Shown piece after piece: positions 1 to 6,596 of a stretch of 49,930 nt of DNA. This DNA is from CAYMOV01 sp964392085 (GTDB taxonomy: Bacteria > Oederibacteriota > Muellerivitia > Muellerivitales > Muellerivitaceae). The stretch spans positions 1 to 49,930 of the forward strand of contig CAYMOV010000012.1 of the NCBI GenBank assembly GCA_964392085.1. The letters are read 5' to 3'. The notes under the pieces were generated by a model that worked only from the letters and a program-made list of their open reading frames with translations, was not told the DNA's origin and ran no database searches. The translations under genes were made by a program, and so were the position numbers. Numbering within the stretch: position 1 is the first letter of the stretch; every line of letters starts with the position of its first letter.

Positions 1-55
1 GAGCGTCTCGTTCGCAATGAGAAGGTCAGCGGTTCGATCCCGCTCATCTCCACCA
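1..55 (+). tRNA. tRNA-Ala(CGC), 3' part
   Basis: This is the 3' part of a tRNA cut by the window edge. The anticodon stem is TCTCG/TGAGA around the loop TTCGCAA, which gives anticodon CGC at 13-15 and reads GCG alanine codons. The T-arm is AGCGG-TTCGATC-CCGCT, and the acceptor strand CATCTCC is followed by A and an encoded CCA at 53-55. Position 70 of the acceptor is U, as needed for the G3-U70 alanine identity pair. The 5' acceptor and D-arm lie outside the window. Confidence 0.93.
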
Positions 56-95
56 ACTTCTACCCTGCGTTTTTGACGATGGATAGGCCGGTCGC

Positions 96-126
96 GAAGC
101 CCGCCCAAAAGCGGGCTTCTTTGTTT
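96..126 (+). terminator. Rho-independent terminator after tRNA-Ala
   Basis: A 9-bp GC-rich stem (GAAGCCCGC / GCGGGCTTC) with a 6-base loop is followed by TTTGTTT. It lies about 40 bases after the tRNA-Ala CCA end and probably ends that transcript. Confidence 0.85.
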
Positions 127-201
127 CTGCCGAAGGCCCTGAGGATCACGAAGCGTCTCAAAGGGCGGTGTCTTTTTCCGCGCGGCGGAAAACGGCCGTG
201 T

Positions 202-344
202 GGTTGATAGCGGCTGACTCGAAGTCGGCTTTACGCGCAAGCGTAACGGGAGTTCGCGCAGTCCGCGAAAGGGGCCCCAAGCCCCGGAGCGGGCCTGGAC
301 TGCGCCGATTTCAGGTTGAAATCGGCCATCTCCGACCGATCCGC
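202..344 (+). pseudogene. Degenerate tRNA-Ser-like copy 1 with two-hairpin insert
   Basis: The stretch 211-256 matches the anticodon arm, variable arm and T-stem of the tRNA-Ser(CGA) at 757-846, but the acceptor and D-arm side has decayed. After TTCG of the T-loop the tRNA sequence stops. It is replaced by hairpin A (GCGCAGTCC at 256-264 with GGACTGCGC at 297-305, inner stem GGGGC/GCCCC) and hairpin B (CCGATTTCA at 305-313 with TGAAATCGG at 317-325). The block ends with a decayed acceptor-like CCGCC. It is unlikely to make a working tRNA. Confidence 0.6.
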
Positions 345-401
345 CATTGGACTCGTCGTTCCCCCGGGTCTTTCCACCCCGGGTGGCTGCGGTTGGTTGT
401 C

Positions 402-492
402 GGAGAGGTGTCCGAGTGGCTTAAGGAGCTCGCCTGGAAAGCGGGTAGGCCCCAAAAGGGTCTCGTGGGTTCGAATCCCTCCCTCTCCGCCA
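402..492 (+). tRNA. tRNA-Ser(GGA)
   Basis: This is a complete class II tRNA. Acceptor strands GGAGAGG and CCTCTCC pair and are followed by G and encoded CCA at 490-492. The anticodon loop CTGGAAA gives GGA at 436-438 and reads UCC/UCU serine codons. It has a long variable arm (GTAGGCCCCAAAAGGGTCTC region) and a normal T-arm with TTCGAAT. Unlike its two relatives nearby, its T-loop is not interrupted. Confidence 0.95.
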
Positions 493-526
493 TTTTCTCA
501 ATTCATGTCGAGGCTAGCTTGTCGGT

Positions 527-621
527 ACAATTGAATAAGTAGTTCGGCCCGGAGAGGTGGCAGAGTGGTCGAATGCGGCTGACTCGAAATCAGCTTTACG
601 CGCAAGCGTAACGGGGGTTCG
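527..621 (+). repeat. Direct duplication, copy 1 (partner 733-827)
   Basis: The block from ACAATTGAATAAG to the TTCG of the tRNA T-loop recurs at 733-827, offset by 206 bases, with no difference that I can see. It covers a 24-base leader plus the 5' part of tRNA-Ser(CGA). The two copies diverge exactly after TTCG: this copy enters the two-hairpin insert and the other completes a normal tRNA. Confidence 0.85.
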
Positions 622-710
622 CGCAGTCCGCGAAAGGGGCCACAAGCCCCGGCGCGTGACTGGACTGCGCCGATTTCAAGATGAAATCGGCCATCTCCGA
701 CCGATCCGCC
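551..710 (+). pseudogene. tRNA-Ser(CGA) copy 2 interrupted in the T-loop by a two-hairpin insert
   Basis: The 5' part is identical to the intact tRNA-Ser(CGA), including acceptor GGAGAGG, D-arm, CGA anticodon and variable arm, up to TTCG at 618-621. It then carries hairpin A (arms 621-629 and 662-670, inner GGGGC/GCCCC) and hairpin B (arms 670-678 and 682-690). The tail CCATCTCCGACCGATCCGCC resembles, but does not restore, the tRNA 3' end. It could be an interrupted pseudogene or, more speculatively, a tRNA with an intervening sequence. The intact 5' part suggests a recent event or selection. Confidence 0.65.
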
Positions 711-756
711 TCATTCGTTGGTTTGTGTCTGGACAATTGAATAAGTAGTTCGGCCC

Positions 757-846
757 GGAGAGGTGGCAGAGTGGTCGAATGCGGCTGACTCGAAATCAGC
801 TTTACGCGCAAGCGTAACGGGGGTTCGAATCCCTCCCTCTCCGCCA
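757..846 (+). tRNA. tRNA-Ser(CGA)
   Basis: This is a complete class II serine tRNA of 90 bases. The anticodon loop CTCGAAA has CGA at 791-793 and reads UCG. A long variable arm, a T-loop TTCGAAT, and acceptor strands GGAGAGG and CCTCTCC followed by GCCA are all present. The CCA is encoded. The 3' end runs straight into a perfect hairpin (arms from 844 to 868, loop TCC), which may mark the precursor 3' end for processing. Confidence 0.95.
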
Positions 847-920
847 TATTTCACTCCGTGAAATATGGCGAGAACAATCGAGAATAGAAAATAGAGAATA
901 TAGTCGGATTCGAACCCCAG

Positions 921-1011
921 GTTCGACATCTGCGAGGCGGCCACCAGCCGGCGAGCGTCTTGATGCGGCTGATTTCCATGAGGGAATCGGCCATCCCCTC
1001 CCTCTCCGCCA
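921..1011 (+). pseudogene. Two-hairpin insert copy 3 followed by a tRNA-Ser 3' end
   Basis: A diverged copy of the insert follows GGTTCG. It has a weak hairpin A (CATC/GATG outer, CGGC/GCCG inner) and a strong hairpin B (GCTGATTTCC at 968-977 with GGGAATCGGC at 982-991, loop ATGA). The sequence then resumes exactly as the 3' end of tRNA-Ser, ATCCCCTCCCTCTCCGCCA at 993-1011. No serine tRNA 5' half is visible upstream. The join at the T-loop is the same boundary seen in copies 1 and 2, which supports insertion at a fixed site in the T-arm. Confidence 0.55.
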
Positions 1012-1106
1012 TTTTTCGCGAAACGATTTCAATATATGATTGTCCTTGAACCCGCCGGGTCAATGGCCAAACTTCTGAAAAGTCGAATCCGCCCCTGGAG
1101 GACCCT

Positions 1107-1811
1107 ATGTTCCCCAGCTTGATGTCGAAGACTTTCCTGATCCTTTCGATCTCCCTGACCCTTTGCTACCTGGGCGCCCAGGCCGTCGTCAGCTATTACC
1201 GTTACGCCTTCCGCAACAAGCGTAAGTTCGTGACGGCCGTCAAGAACGAGCAGGGACAGGACGACCTCGTCGTCGATTCCCAACACCTGATGTGGGTCTT
1301 TTGGCCCGCCATGATCGTCAATATCCTCTGCTTCATTGGGCTGATGGCCTTCCGGTCCGAGTTCCCGGCCAAGATGGCCTGGATGGGGCTTTTCACCCTC
1401 TCGGACGGCATCACCCTGGGGGTGGTTCTCATTTCCGTCGATGAGAACCTGGCCCTCAAGGTCGCTTGGTTGACCGCCCTCATCACCCTCTTCGCGGGGA
1501 CCCTCGGCCTCTACTCAAACGTCAACTTCGCTCCCCTGGGCAAGTACCTGATGTGGGGCCTGTGGATCCTTTTGGCCTTTCTGACCGTCAACCTGTTCGT
1601 CTCCATCAAGAGCGCGACCCAACGGATCATGTCCGGGTTCGGCGTCCTGTTGTTCACCGGATACCTGTTATTCGACTTCAACCGCATCAACCGCCTAAAG
1701 GACGTCGAACTGTACGACAATTGGAACCAGGCCCTGGGCCTCGCCATCAGCATCTACCTGGACATCATCAACCTTTTCCTCCACCTCCTGCGGCTCCTGT
1801 CGAAGAAGTGA
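1107..1811 (+). CDS. Bax inhibitor-1/YccA-type integral membrane protein
   Basis: The 234-residue protein is mostly hydrophobic with about seven predicted transmembrane segments. The C-terminal signature LYLDIINLFLHLLRLL is the hallmark of the BI-1/YccA (UPF0005, LFG/TMBIM) family, whose members act as pH-sensitive calcium-leak channels or interact with FtsH in bacteria. The start is set by GGAGG 8 bases before the ATG. Length fits the family, although the N-terminal half (with a basic RNKRKF loop near residue 37) is divergent. The gene stands alone between the tRNA block and the Deg protease pair, so context gives no further clue. Family assignment is good; the physiological role is inferred only. 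Confidence 0.75.
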   Translation: MFPSLMSKTFLILSISLTLCYLGAQAVVSYYRYAFRNKRKFVTAVKNEQGQDDLVVDSQHLMWVFWPAMIVNILCFIGLMAFRSEFPAKMAWMGLFTLSDGITLGVVLISVDENLALKVAWLTALITLFAGTLGLYSNVNFAPLGKYLMWGLWILLAFLTVNLFVSIKSATQRIMSGFGVLLFTGYLLFDFNRINRLKDVELYDNWNQALGLAISIYLDIINLFLHLLRLLSKK

Positions 1812-1955
1812 CCTGACCGGCTGTCGGTGTACCTGGCCCCGCTTCCCCCCCTTTTTTCATGGTTTGGGGACGCAAAAAAAACGCATTCGTCACCTATAAT
1901 ATGCGCCGTCCCAAAGCGCTCGAGTTTTCGGTTGATCCCAAAAGGCGGCGGTCGC

Positions 1956-3455
1956 ATGCGGTCGAATACCCACTCCAATTTCCCCCGACCCGCGGCCCGC
2001 GCCGCCCTGGTCCTCGCGCTCGTCGCGATCCTTTTCCCCCCGCTCCGCGCCTCCGCGGCGGGCTCCGACCCCCTCCGCAAGTCCCTGGTGAAGATCTTCA
2101 CCACCCTGCAGGACCCGAATTACGCCGACCCCTGGCGCATGGACGCCCAGGAGGAGGTCAGCGGAAGCGGCTGTATCCTGCCGGGCCACCGCATCCTCAC
2201 CAACGCCCACGTGGTGTCCAACCAGATCTTCATCCAGGTCACCAAGGACGGCGACCCCCAGAAGTACACCGCCAAGCGGGTGGCCGTGGCCCATGACTGC
2301 GACCTGGCCATCCTGAAGGTGGACGACCCGCGATTCTTCCGGGGTACCCTCCCCGTCACCTTCGGCGGGCTCCCTTCCCAGAAGGACAAGATCACGGTCT
2401 ACGGCTACCCCGTGGGCGGCGACGAGCTTTCGACCACCGAAGGCGTCGTGTCCCGGGTCGAGGTCATCCCCTACAGCCATTCGCTCTGCAACCTCCTGGG
2501 CCTCCAGACCGACGCGGCCATCAACCCCGGCAACAGCGGGGGCCCGGTGTTCAAGCGGGGCAGGTTCGTGGGCGTGGCCTTCCAGGGTTACAGCGCCTCG
2601 GCGGCGCAGGCCACCGGTTACCTCGTTCCGGTATTGCTCGTCAAACGGTTCCTCACCGAGATCCAAAAGGGCCCCTACAAACCCGTGCCCGTCCTGGGGC
2701 TCTATACCGAGACCCTGGAGAACGGCGCCTTGCGGTCGTCCTTCGGGATGAAAAAGACCCAATCCGGTGTGCTGGTGGCGAAGGTGACTTACGGGTCGTC
2801 GGCCTACGGAAAGATCCAAGAAAACGACGTGATGATGTCCATCGACGGTTTTCCCATCGCCAACGACGGCTCGATCCCCTTCCGACCGGGCGAGCGCCTC
2901 AGCTTCCCCTACCCCCTTTGCCTACATGAGGGCGGCGATCCCATGAAGTTCCGCATCCTCCGCGCCGGAAAGCCCATGACGGTCACCGTCACCCTGAAGG
3001 ACGATGTCCGGCTGGTGCCCCTGCTGCAATACGACGTCAAGCCCACCTACTTCATCTTCGACGGGCTGATCTTCACCCCGCTCAACGTGAACTACATGCA
3101 GTTGAAGAAGTCCGCCCAAAGCTTCATGTCGCTCTACTTCGACGGCCTGCCCACGGCCGAGCGTAAGCAGGTGGTGGTCATGAGCCACATCCTTTCCCAC
3201 GAGATCAACAAGGGTTACGGCGCCGAGTACGCGAACCTGGTGGTCAAGACGGTGAACGGACACGTCATCACCGGGATGAAGGACCTGATCCCGGCCTTCC
3301 AGGACCCGAAGGACGGGCGCCACGTCATTGAGATCGACGACGGCGAGGGCGGCGGGACGAGGATCGCGCTGGACGCGGCCTCCTCGGCCAAGGCCACCCA
3401 GGACATTTTGGCCCAGAACAGCATCCCCAGCGACCGATCGGATGACCTGAAATGA
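1956..3455 (+). CDS. Deg/HtrA-type periplasmic serine protease with PDZ domain
   Basis: A 499-residue protein with a signal peptide (about residues 1-35, ending ASA) followed by a trypsin-like domain. The catalytic triad is visible: His85 in TNAHVV, Asp116 in HDCDLAIL and Ser194 in PGNSGGP. A PDZ-like region follows at about 285-370, then a second C-terminal segment. The layout and motif context resemble the Deg9/Deg10-like branch (protease Do-like of plants and environmental bacteria) rather than classical DegP. I chose the ATG at 1956 over an upstream in-frame start at 1827 because only the shorter form begins with a clean signal peptide and has a purine-rich GGCGG ahead. The gene overlaps the next one by ATGA, so the two are translationally coupled. 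Confidence 0.85.
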   Translation: MRSNTHSNFPRPAARAALVLALVAILFPPLRASAAGSDPLRKSLVKIFTTLQDPNYADPWRMDAQEEVSGSGCILPGHRILTNAHVVSNQIFIQVTKDGDPQKYTAKRVAVAHDCDLAILKVDDPRFFRGTLPVTFGGLPSQKDKITVYGYPVGGDELSTTEGVVSRVEVIPYSHSLCNLLGLQTDAAINPGNSGGPVFKRGRFVGVAFQGYSASAAQATGYLVPVLLVKRFLTEIQKGPYKPVPVLGLYTETLENGALRSSFGMKKTQSGVLVAKVTYGSSAYGKIQENDVMMSIDGFPIANDGSIPFRPGERLSFPYPLCLHEGGDPMKFRILRAGKPMTVTVTLKDDVRLVPLLQYDVKPTYFIFDGLIFTPLNVNYMQLKKSAQSFMSLYFDGLPTAERKQVVVMSHILSHEINKGYGAEYANLVVKTVNGHVITGMKDLIPAFQDPKDGRHVIEIDDGEGGGTRIALDAASSAKATQDILAQNSIPSDRSDDLK

Positions 3456-4921
3456 CGCCCCGATCCCTTACCCGCGCCGGCTTCCGCTGGACCGCCTTGG
3501 CCCTCGGTTTCGCCCTGTTCCTGCCGGCCTGCCATTGGGGCAAGCGCGACCTGCGCAAGAGCGTGGTGAAGGTCTACTCGACGATCCAGAACGTGGACTT
3601 TTCAGAGCCTTGGAAGCCCGGCACCCAGGTCCAGCTCGAGGGCTGCGGTTGCGTGGTGCCCGGGGGCATGGTGTTGACCACTTCCCACCTGATCAACAAG
3701 GCCAACTACATCGAACTGCAGAAGTTCGGCGACGCCAAACGGTACGTCGCGAAGGTGGCCTACACGGGCTACGACTTCAACCTGGCCCTGCTGACGGTGG
3801 ACGACCCGGAGTTCAAGAAAACCACTATTCCTGTCGAGTACGGCAAACTTCCCTCCCCCGGCGACAAGGTCACCATCCACGGCGGCGAGGAACTTTCCAT
3901 CAAGGACGACACCCTCTCGGGCATGGACATGGTGTGGTCCTCCGAGACCAACCGGGTGGCGCCCACCTTGCTCACCAACGAGGACATCAACCCCAAGATC
4001 TACGGCTGCCCGGTGTTCAAGGACGGCAAGCTCATCGGCATCCCCTTCGAGACCTGGCACAAGTCCGAGAAGAAGGGTTCCCTCATCCCCATCAACGTCA
4101 TCGAGCGGTTCTTCCGGGGCATCCAAACCAAACCCTACGTGGAGTTCCCCGACACGGGCGTGACCAGCCAGGAGCTGGAGAACCCCTCCCTTCACGGCTA
4201 TTACAAGGCCGGCCCCGACCAGACCGGCGTCGTGGTCACCAAGGTGCTGTGGAACGGTTCCGGGGACGGGTTTTTGAAGGAAGGGGACGTCATCACGGCC
4301 ATCGACGGCCACGACATCGATAATGAGGGCTACATCAACCTTCCCAACCATGATCGGGTCAACTGGGAATACCAAATCACCTTCTACCTCGTTGGCGAGA
4401 AGGTGAAGCTGGAGGTCGTCCGGGCCGGCCAGGCCCTCAAGGTCGAGATGCCCCTCAAGCCCCTCCCGAAGCTCGTGGTTTACCGCGAGGACAACCGCAA
4501 CCCGACCTGGTTCATGGCGGGGGGCCTGGTGTTCGTGCCCCTGACCGGCAACTATATGCAGATGGGCAACTGGCAGGGGTTCAAGCCGGGGCTCAAGGAC
4601 CTGTTCTTCCACGGCTTCCAGGCGGCGGACCGCAAGGAGGTCGTTTTGCTCAGCCACATCCTGCCCCACGACGTGAACATCGGCTACAGCCGGTTGACCG
4701 ACGCGATCGTCACGAAGGTGAACGGGCGGAAGATCGGGTCCATGAAGGACCTGGTGGAGGCCTTCAACCACCCGGACAACGGCCACCATGTCATCGAGAT
4801 CGACGACCACGCCTGGTTCGGCTCCACCATCGCCCTGGACGCCGCCAAGACGCCCCAGGCCACGAAGGACCTGATGGCCCAGTTCCAGATGACGACCGAC
4901 CGTTCCCCCGACCTCAAATAA
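3452..4921 (+). CDS. Catalytically dead Deg-protease paralogue, predicted lipoprotein
   Basis: The 489-residue protein aligns over its full length with the preceding protease (shared motifs such as LRKSVVKVYSTIQ, TVDDPEF, NYMQ and the C-terminal HHVIEIDD region). It keeps His79 (TTSHLI), but the Asp position is Asn110 (YDFNLALL) and the nucleophile motif GNSGG reads KIYGC, with Tyr184 where Ser should be. It therefore should not cleave peptides. The N-terminus has a lipobox, LPAC with Cys27, so it is probably lipid-anchored. It starts inside the stop codon of the active paralogue (ATGA). A scaffold, substrate-binding or regulatory role for the active partner is inferred. Its 3' end overlaps the convergent LysR gene by 8 bases. 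Confidence 0.85.
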   Translation: MTPRSLTRAGFRWTALALGFALFLPACHWGKRDLRKSVVKVYSTIQNVDFSEPWKPGTQVQLEGCGCVVPGGMVLTTSHLINKANYIELQKFGDAKRYVAKVAYTGYDFNLALLTVDDPEFKKTTIPVEYGKLPSPGDKVTIHGGEELSIKDDTLSGMDMVWSSETNRVAPTLLTNEDINPKIYGCPVFKDGKLIGIPFETWHKSEKKGSLIPINVIERFFRGIQTKPYVEFPDTGVTSQELENPSLHGYYKAGPDQTGVVVTKVLWNGSGDGFLKEGDVITAIDGHDIDNEGYINLPNHDRVNWEYQITFYLVGEKVKLEVVRAGQALKVEMPLKPLPKLVVYREDNRNPTWFMAGGLVFVPLTGNYMQMGNWQGFKPGLKDLFFHGFQAADRKEVVLLSHILPHDVNIGYSRLTDAIVTKVNGRKIGSMKDLVEAFNHPDNGHHVIEIDDHAWFGSTIALDAAKTPQATKDLMAQFQMTTDRSPDLK

Positions 4922-5801
4922 CCTCCGTCACAACTTTCCTCATGGCTTCCGCCGCGGGGGACAACGTCGCGCCCTTGCGCCAGGCGAGGGACAGCGTCCG
5001 CGTGGGCTTCGGCGCCGCCAATTCCAGGTAGGCCAACCCCGTGGCCTTGCGCACCATGCGGGGCACTAGGCTGATCCCCAGCCCCGCACCCACCAACGCC
5101 TGCATCGTCTCGATTTCCCCGCTCTCAAACACCACTTTCGGCTCCAACCCCGCCTTGCGGAACAGGTCCAACACGATCTGACGGAAACCATGGCCGGTCT
5201 TCATGAGGATGAAGGGCTCCTCGGCCAAATCCTTCAGGTTCACCTTCTTTTTCCCCACCAACGGATGCTTGGGCGGCAGGGCCACCAGCAGGTCCTCGGT
5301 GAAGAGCGTCTTCTGGTCCAAAGCCGGGGTCACCCCCGCCTCATCCAGGATGGCCAATTCCACTTCGCCCTGCTCCAGGCAGCGGGCCAGGCCGGGGGAC
5401 GATTCCTCCCGCAACTGTACCTGGATCTTCGGGTAGGCCTTGCCGAAGGCCGAGAGGACCTTGGGAAGCAGGTGCGCGCCCGTCGTGGGGAGGCAACCCA
5501 GGGTCACGCGGCCCGCGGAAAGCCCCGAGAGGGCCTCGGCGTCGTGGCGGGCGGCCTCCATCTGGTCGAGGATGGCCCTGGCCCTGGGGAGAAAGGCCTC
5601 GCCCCGCGCGGTTAGGCGGGCGCCCTTTTTGGTGCGGTCGAACAAGGCGCCGCCAAGTTCACCCTCCAGCTTGGCGATCTGGATGGAAAGGGAGGGCTGG
5701 GAAACGTTGCAGGCGATGGCCGCCTGGGTGAACCGGCCTGTCTGGGCCACCGCCAGGAAGTATTTGAGTTGGTGAGTTTCCAAAACAGCCTCTTTCGCCA
5801 T
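4914..5801 (-). CDS. LysR-family transcriptional regulator (OxyR-like)
   Basis: The 295-residue protein has an N-terminal winged HTH (LKYFLAVAQTGRFTQAA...VSQPSLS, about residues 12-55) and a LysR substrate domain from about 95. The region FILMKTGHGFRQIVLDLFRKAG aligns with the OxyR segment that normally carries the two redox cysteines (GHCLRDQ...C), but both cysteines are absent here. It is therefore probably a ligand- or non-thiol-responsive relative of OxyR. The gene is convergent with the protease pair and overlaps it by 8 bases. The gene upstream on the same strand is the unknown membrane protein at 5867-6457, 65 bases away, so co-transcription is possible. The regulon cannot be read from the sequence. 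Confidence 0.88.
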   Translation of the reverse strand: MAKEAVLETHQLKYFLAVAQTGRFTQAAIACNVSQPSLSIQIAKLEGELGGALFDRTKKGARLTARGEAFLPRARAILDQMEAARHDAEALSGLSAGRVTLGCLPTTGAHLLPKVLSAFGKAYPKIQVQLREESSPGLARCLEQGEVELAILDEAGVTPALDQKTLFTEDLLVALPPKHPLVGKKKVNLKDLAEEPFILMKTGHGFRQIVLDLFRKAGLEPKVVFESGEIETMQALVGAGLGISLVPRMVRKATGLAYLELAAPKPTRTLSLAWRKGATLSPAAEAMRKVVTEVI

Positions 5802-5866
5802 GGATGAACACCGATTAACGCAGATGAGGCTTATGTGAAAGTCTTAAAACACTCGGAAAGTTAGTT

Positions 5867-6457
5867 TTATTTTGGATCGTTCCTTTTATCGAGCGGCCCG
5901 CCACGCCAGATGTTGAGCCCCACCCCCCCCAATATGGCAACCCCGATCAGGACGCCCCCCAGGATTTGAAGCGGGGTCGACCCAACCCCCACCATGTCTT
6001 GGCCGAACGCATAGGCCAAGCCGCCGATCCCCGTCAAAGCCAAGAGGGCGAAGGTCCTAGCCCGCCGCCTAGATCCGCCTTTTACGATGACGGCATCATC
6101 CGGGTAATGGATCTTTTCGGATTGGGGATCATAAACGGCTAGACCATGTTTCTTCGCCAGTTCCCTCACCAACCCTTCGACATAGGCGGCCTTCGGCCAG
6201 ACGCAACACATGATGATGTGACCAGGGGATCGATCATGCGCGCAACTCCAAGGACAATGGTCCAGGTCGTCCACCTTGTCATCCGGAATTGAATCGATCT
6301 CTGGGTGTTTCGACGTCAATTCTTCATAGAAGGACTCCAGGTTATGATGAGATTGGACACCCTCCTGGTTGCCTTCGCAGAGTCGGACGTAAAGCTTCCC
6401 CGCCTCTTGATTGGATAAACGATGATGTGGATACCAAACCGCGAAGTCACAACTCAT
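5867..6457 (-). CDS. Conserved hypothetical protein with C-terminal membrane hairpin
   Basis: The 196-residue product starts MSCDFAVWYPHHRLS, a beginning that resembles a widespread but uncharacterised family (short N-terminal FAVWYP strand, then a GKLYVRLCEGN helix). A soluble domain spans residues 1-125 and includes a Cys/His-rich segment (HCPWSCAHDRSPGH and MCCVW, residues 67-86). Two hydrophobic segments at about 135-152 and 163-183 would anchor it with both ends on one side. I chose the ATG at 6457 over the in-frame ATG at 6475 because GAGGAGG lies 5 bases upstream of the former. The Cys/His cluster could bind metal, but this is inference. No function is claimed. Confidence 0.7.
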   Translation of the reverse strand: MSCDFAVWYPHHRLSNQEAGKLYVRLCEGNQEGVQSHHNLESFYEELTSKHPEIDSIPDDKVDDLDHCPWSCAHDRSPGHIIMCCVWPKAAYVEGLVRELAKKHGLAVYDPQSEKIHYPDDAVIVKGGSRRRARTFALLALTGIGGLAYAFGQDMVGVGSTPLQILGGVLIGVAILGGVGLNIWRGGPLDKRNDPK

Positions 6458-6475
6458 GGGGTCCTCCTCGAACAT

Positions 6476-6580
6476 GGAATTGGGGCCAATACCACCCCAT
6501 TAATAGATAGTCTATAACTATACTAATAATAGTAACTATATCTTTTACTAATGTCATCCCCAGACGTACGCTTGGAGTCA
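6476..6580. promoter_or_regulatory. AT-rich divergent promoter region
   Basis: Bases 6500-6555 are strikingly AT-rich (many TATA, AATAAT, ACTATA runs) in an otherwise GC-rich window, between the minus-strand gene ending its 5' side at 6457 and leuC starting at 6597. It probably holds promoters for both. I could not fix single -10/-35 pairs with confidence and see no T-box or leucine-rich leader peptide for leuC. Confidence 0.45.
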
Positions 6581-6596
6581 TCCAAGGAGGCCAGTC

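Noticed and set aside
168..1063. Several open frames across the tRNA block, including proteins starting MAEREGFEP
   Set aside because: They are translations of tRNA-Ser genes and their repeats, a well-known false-gene pattern; no ribosome-binding sites.
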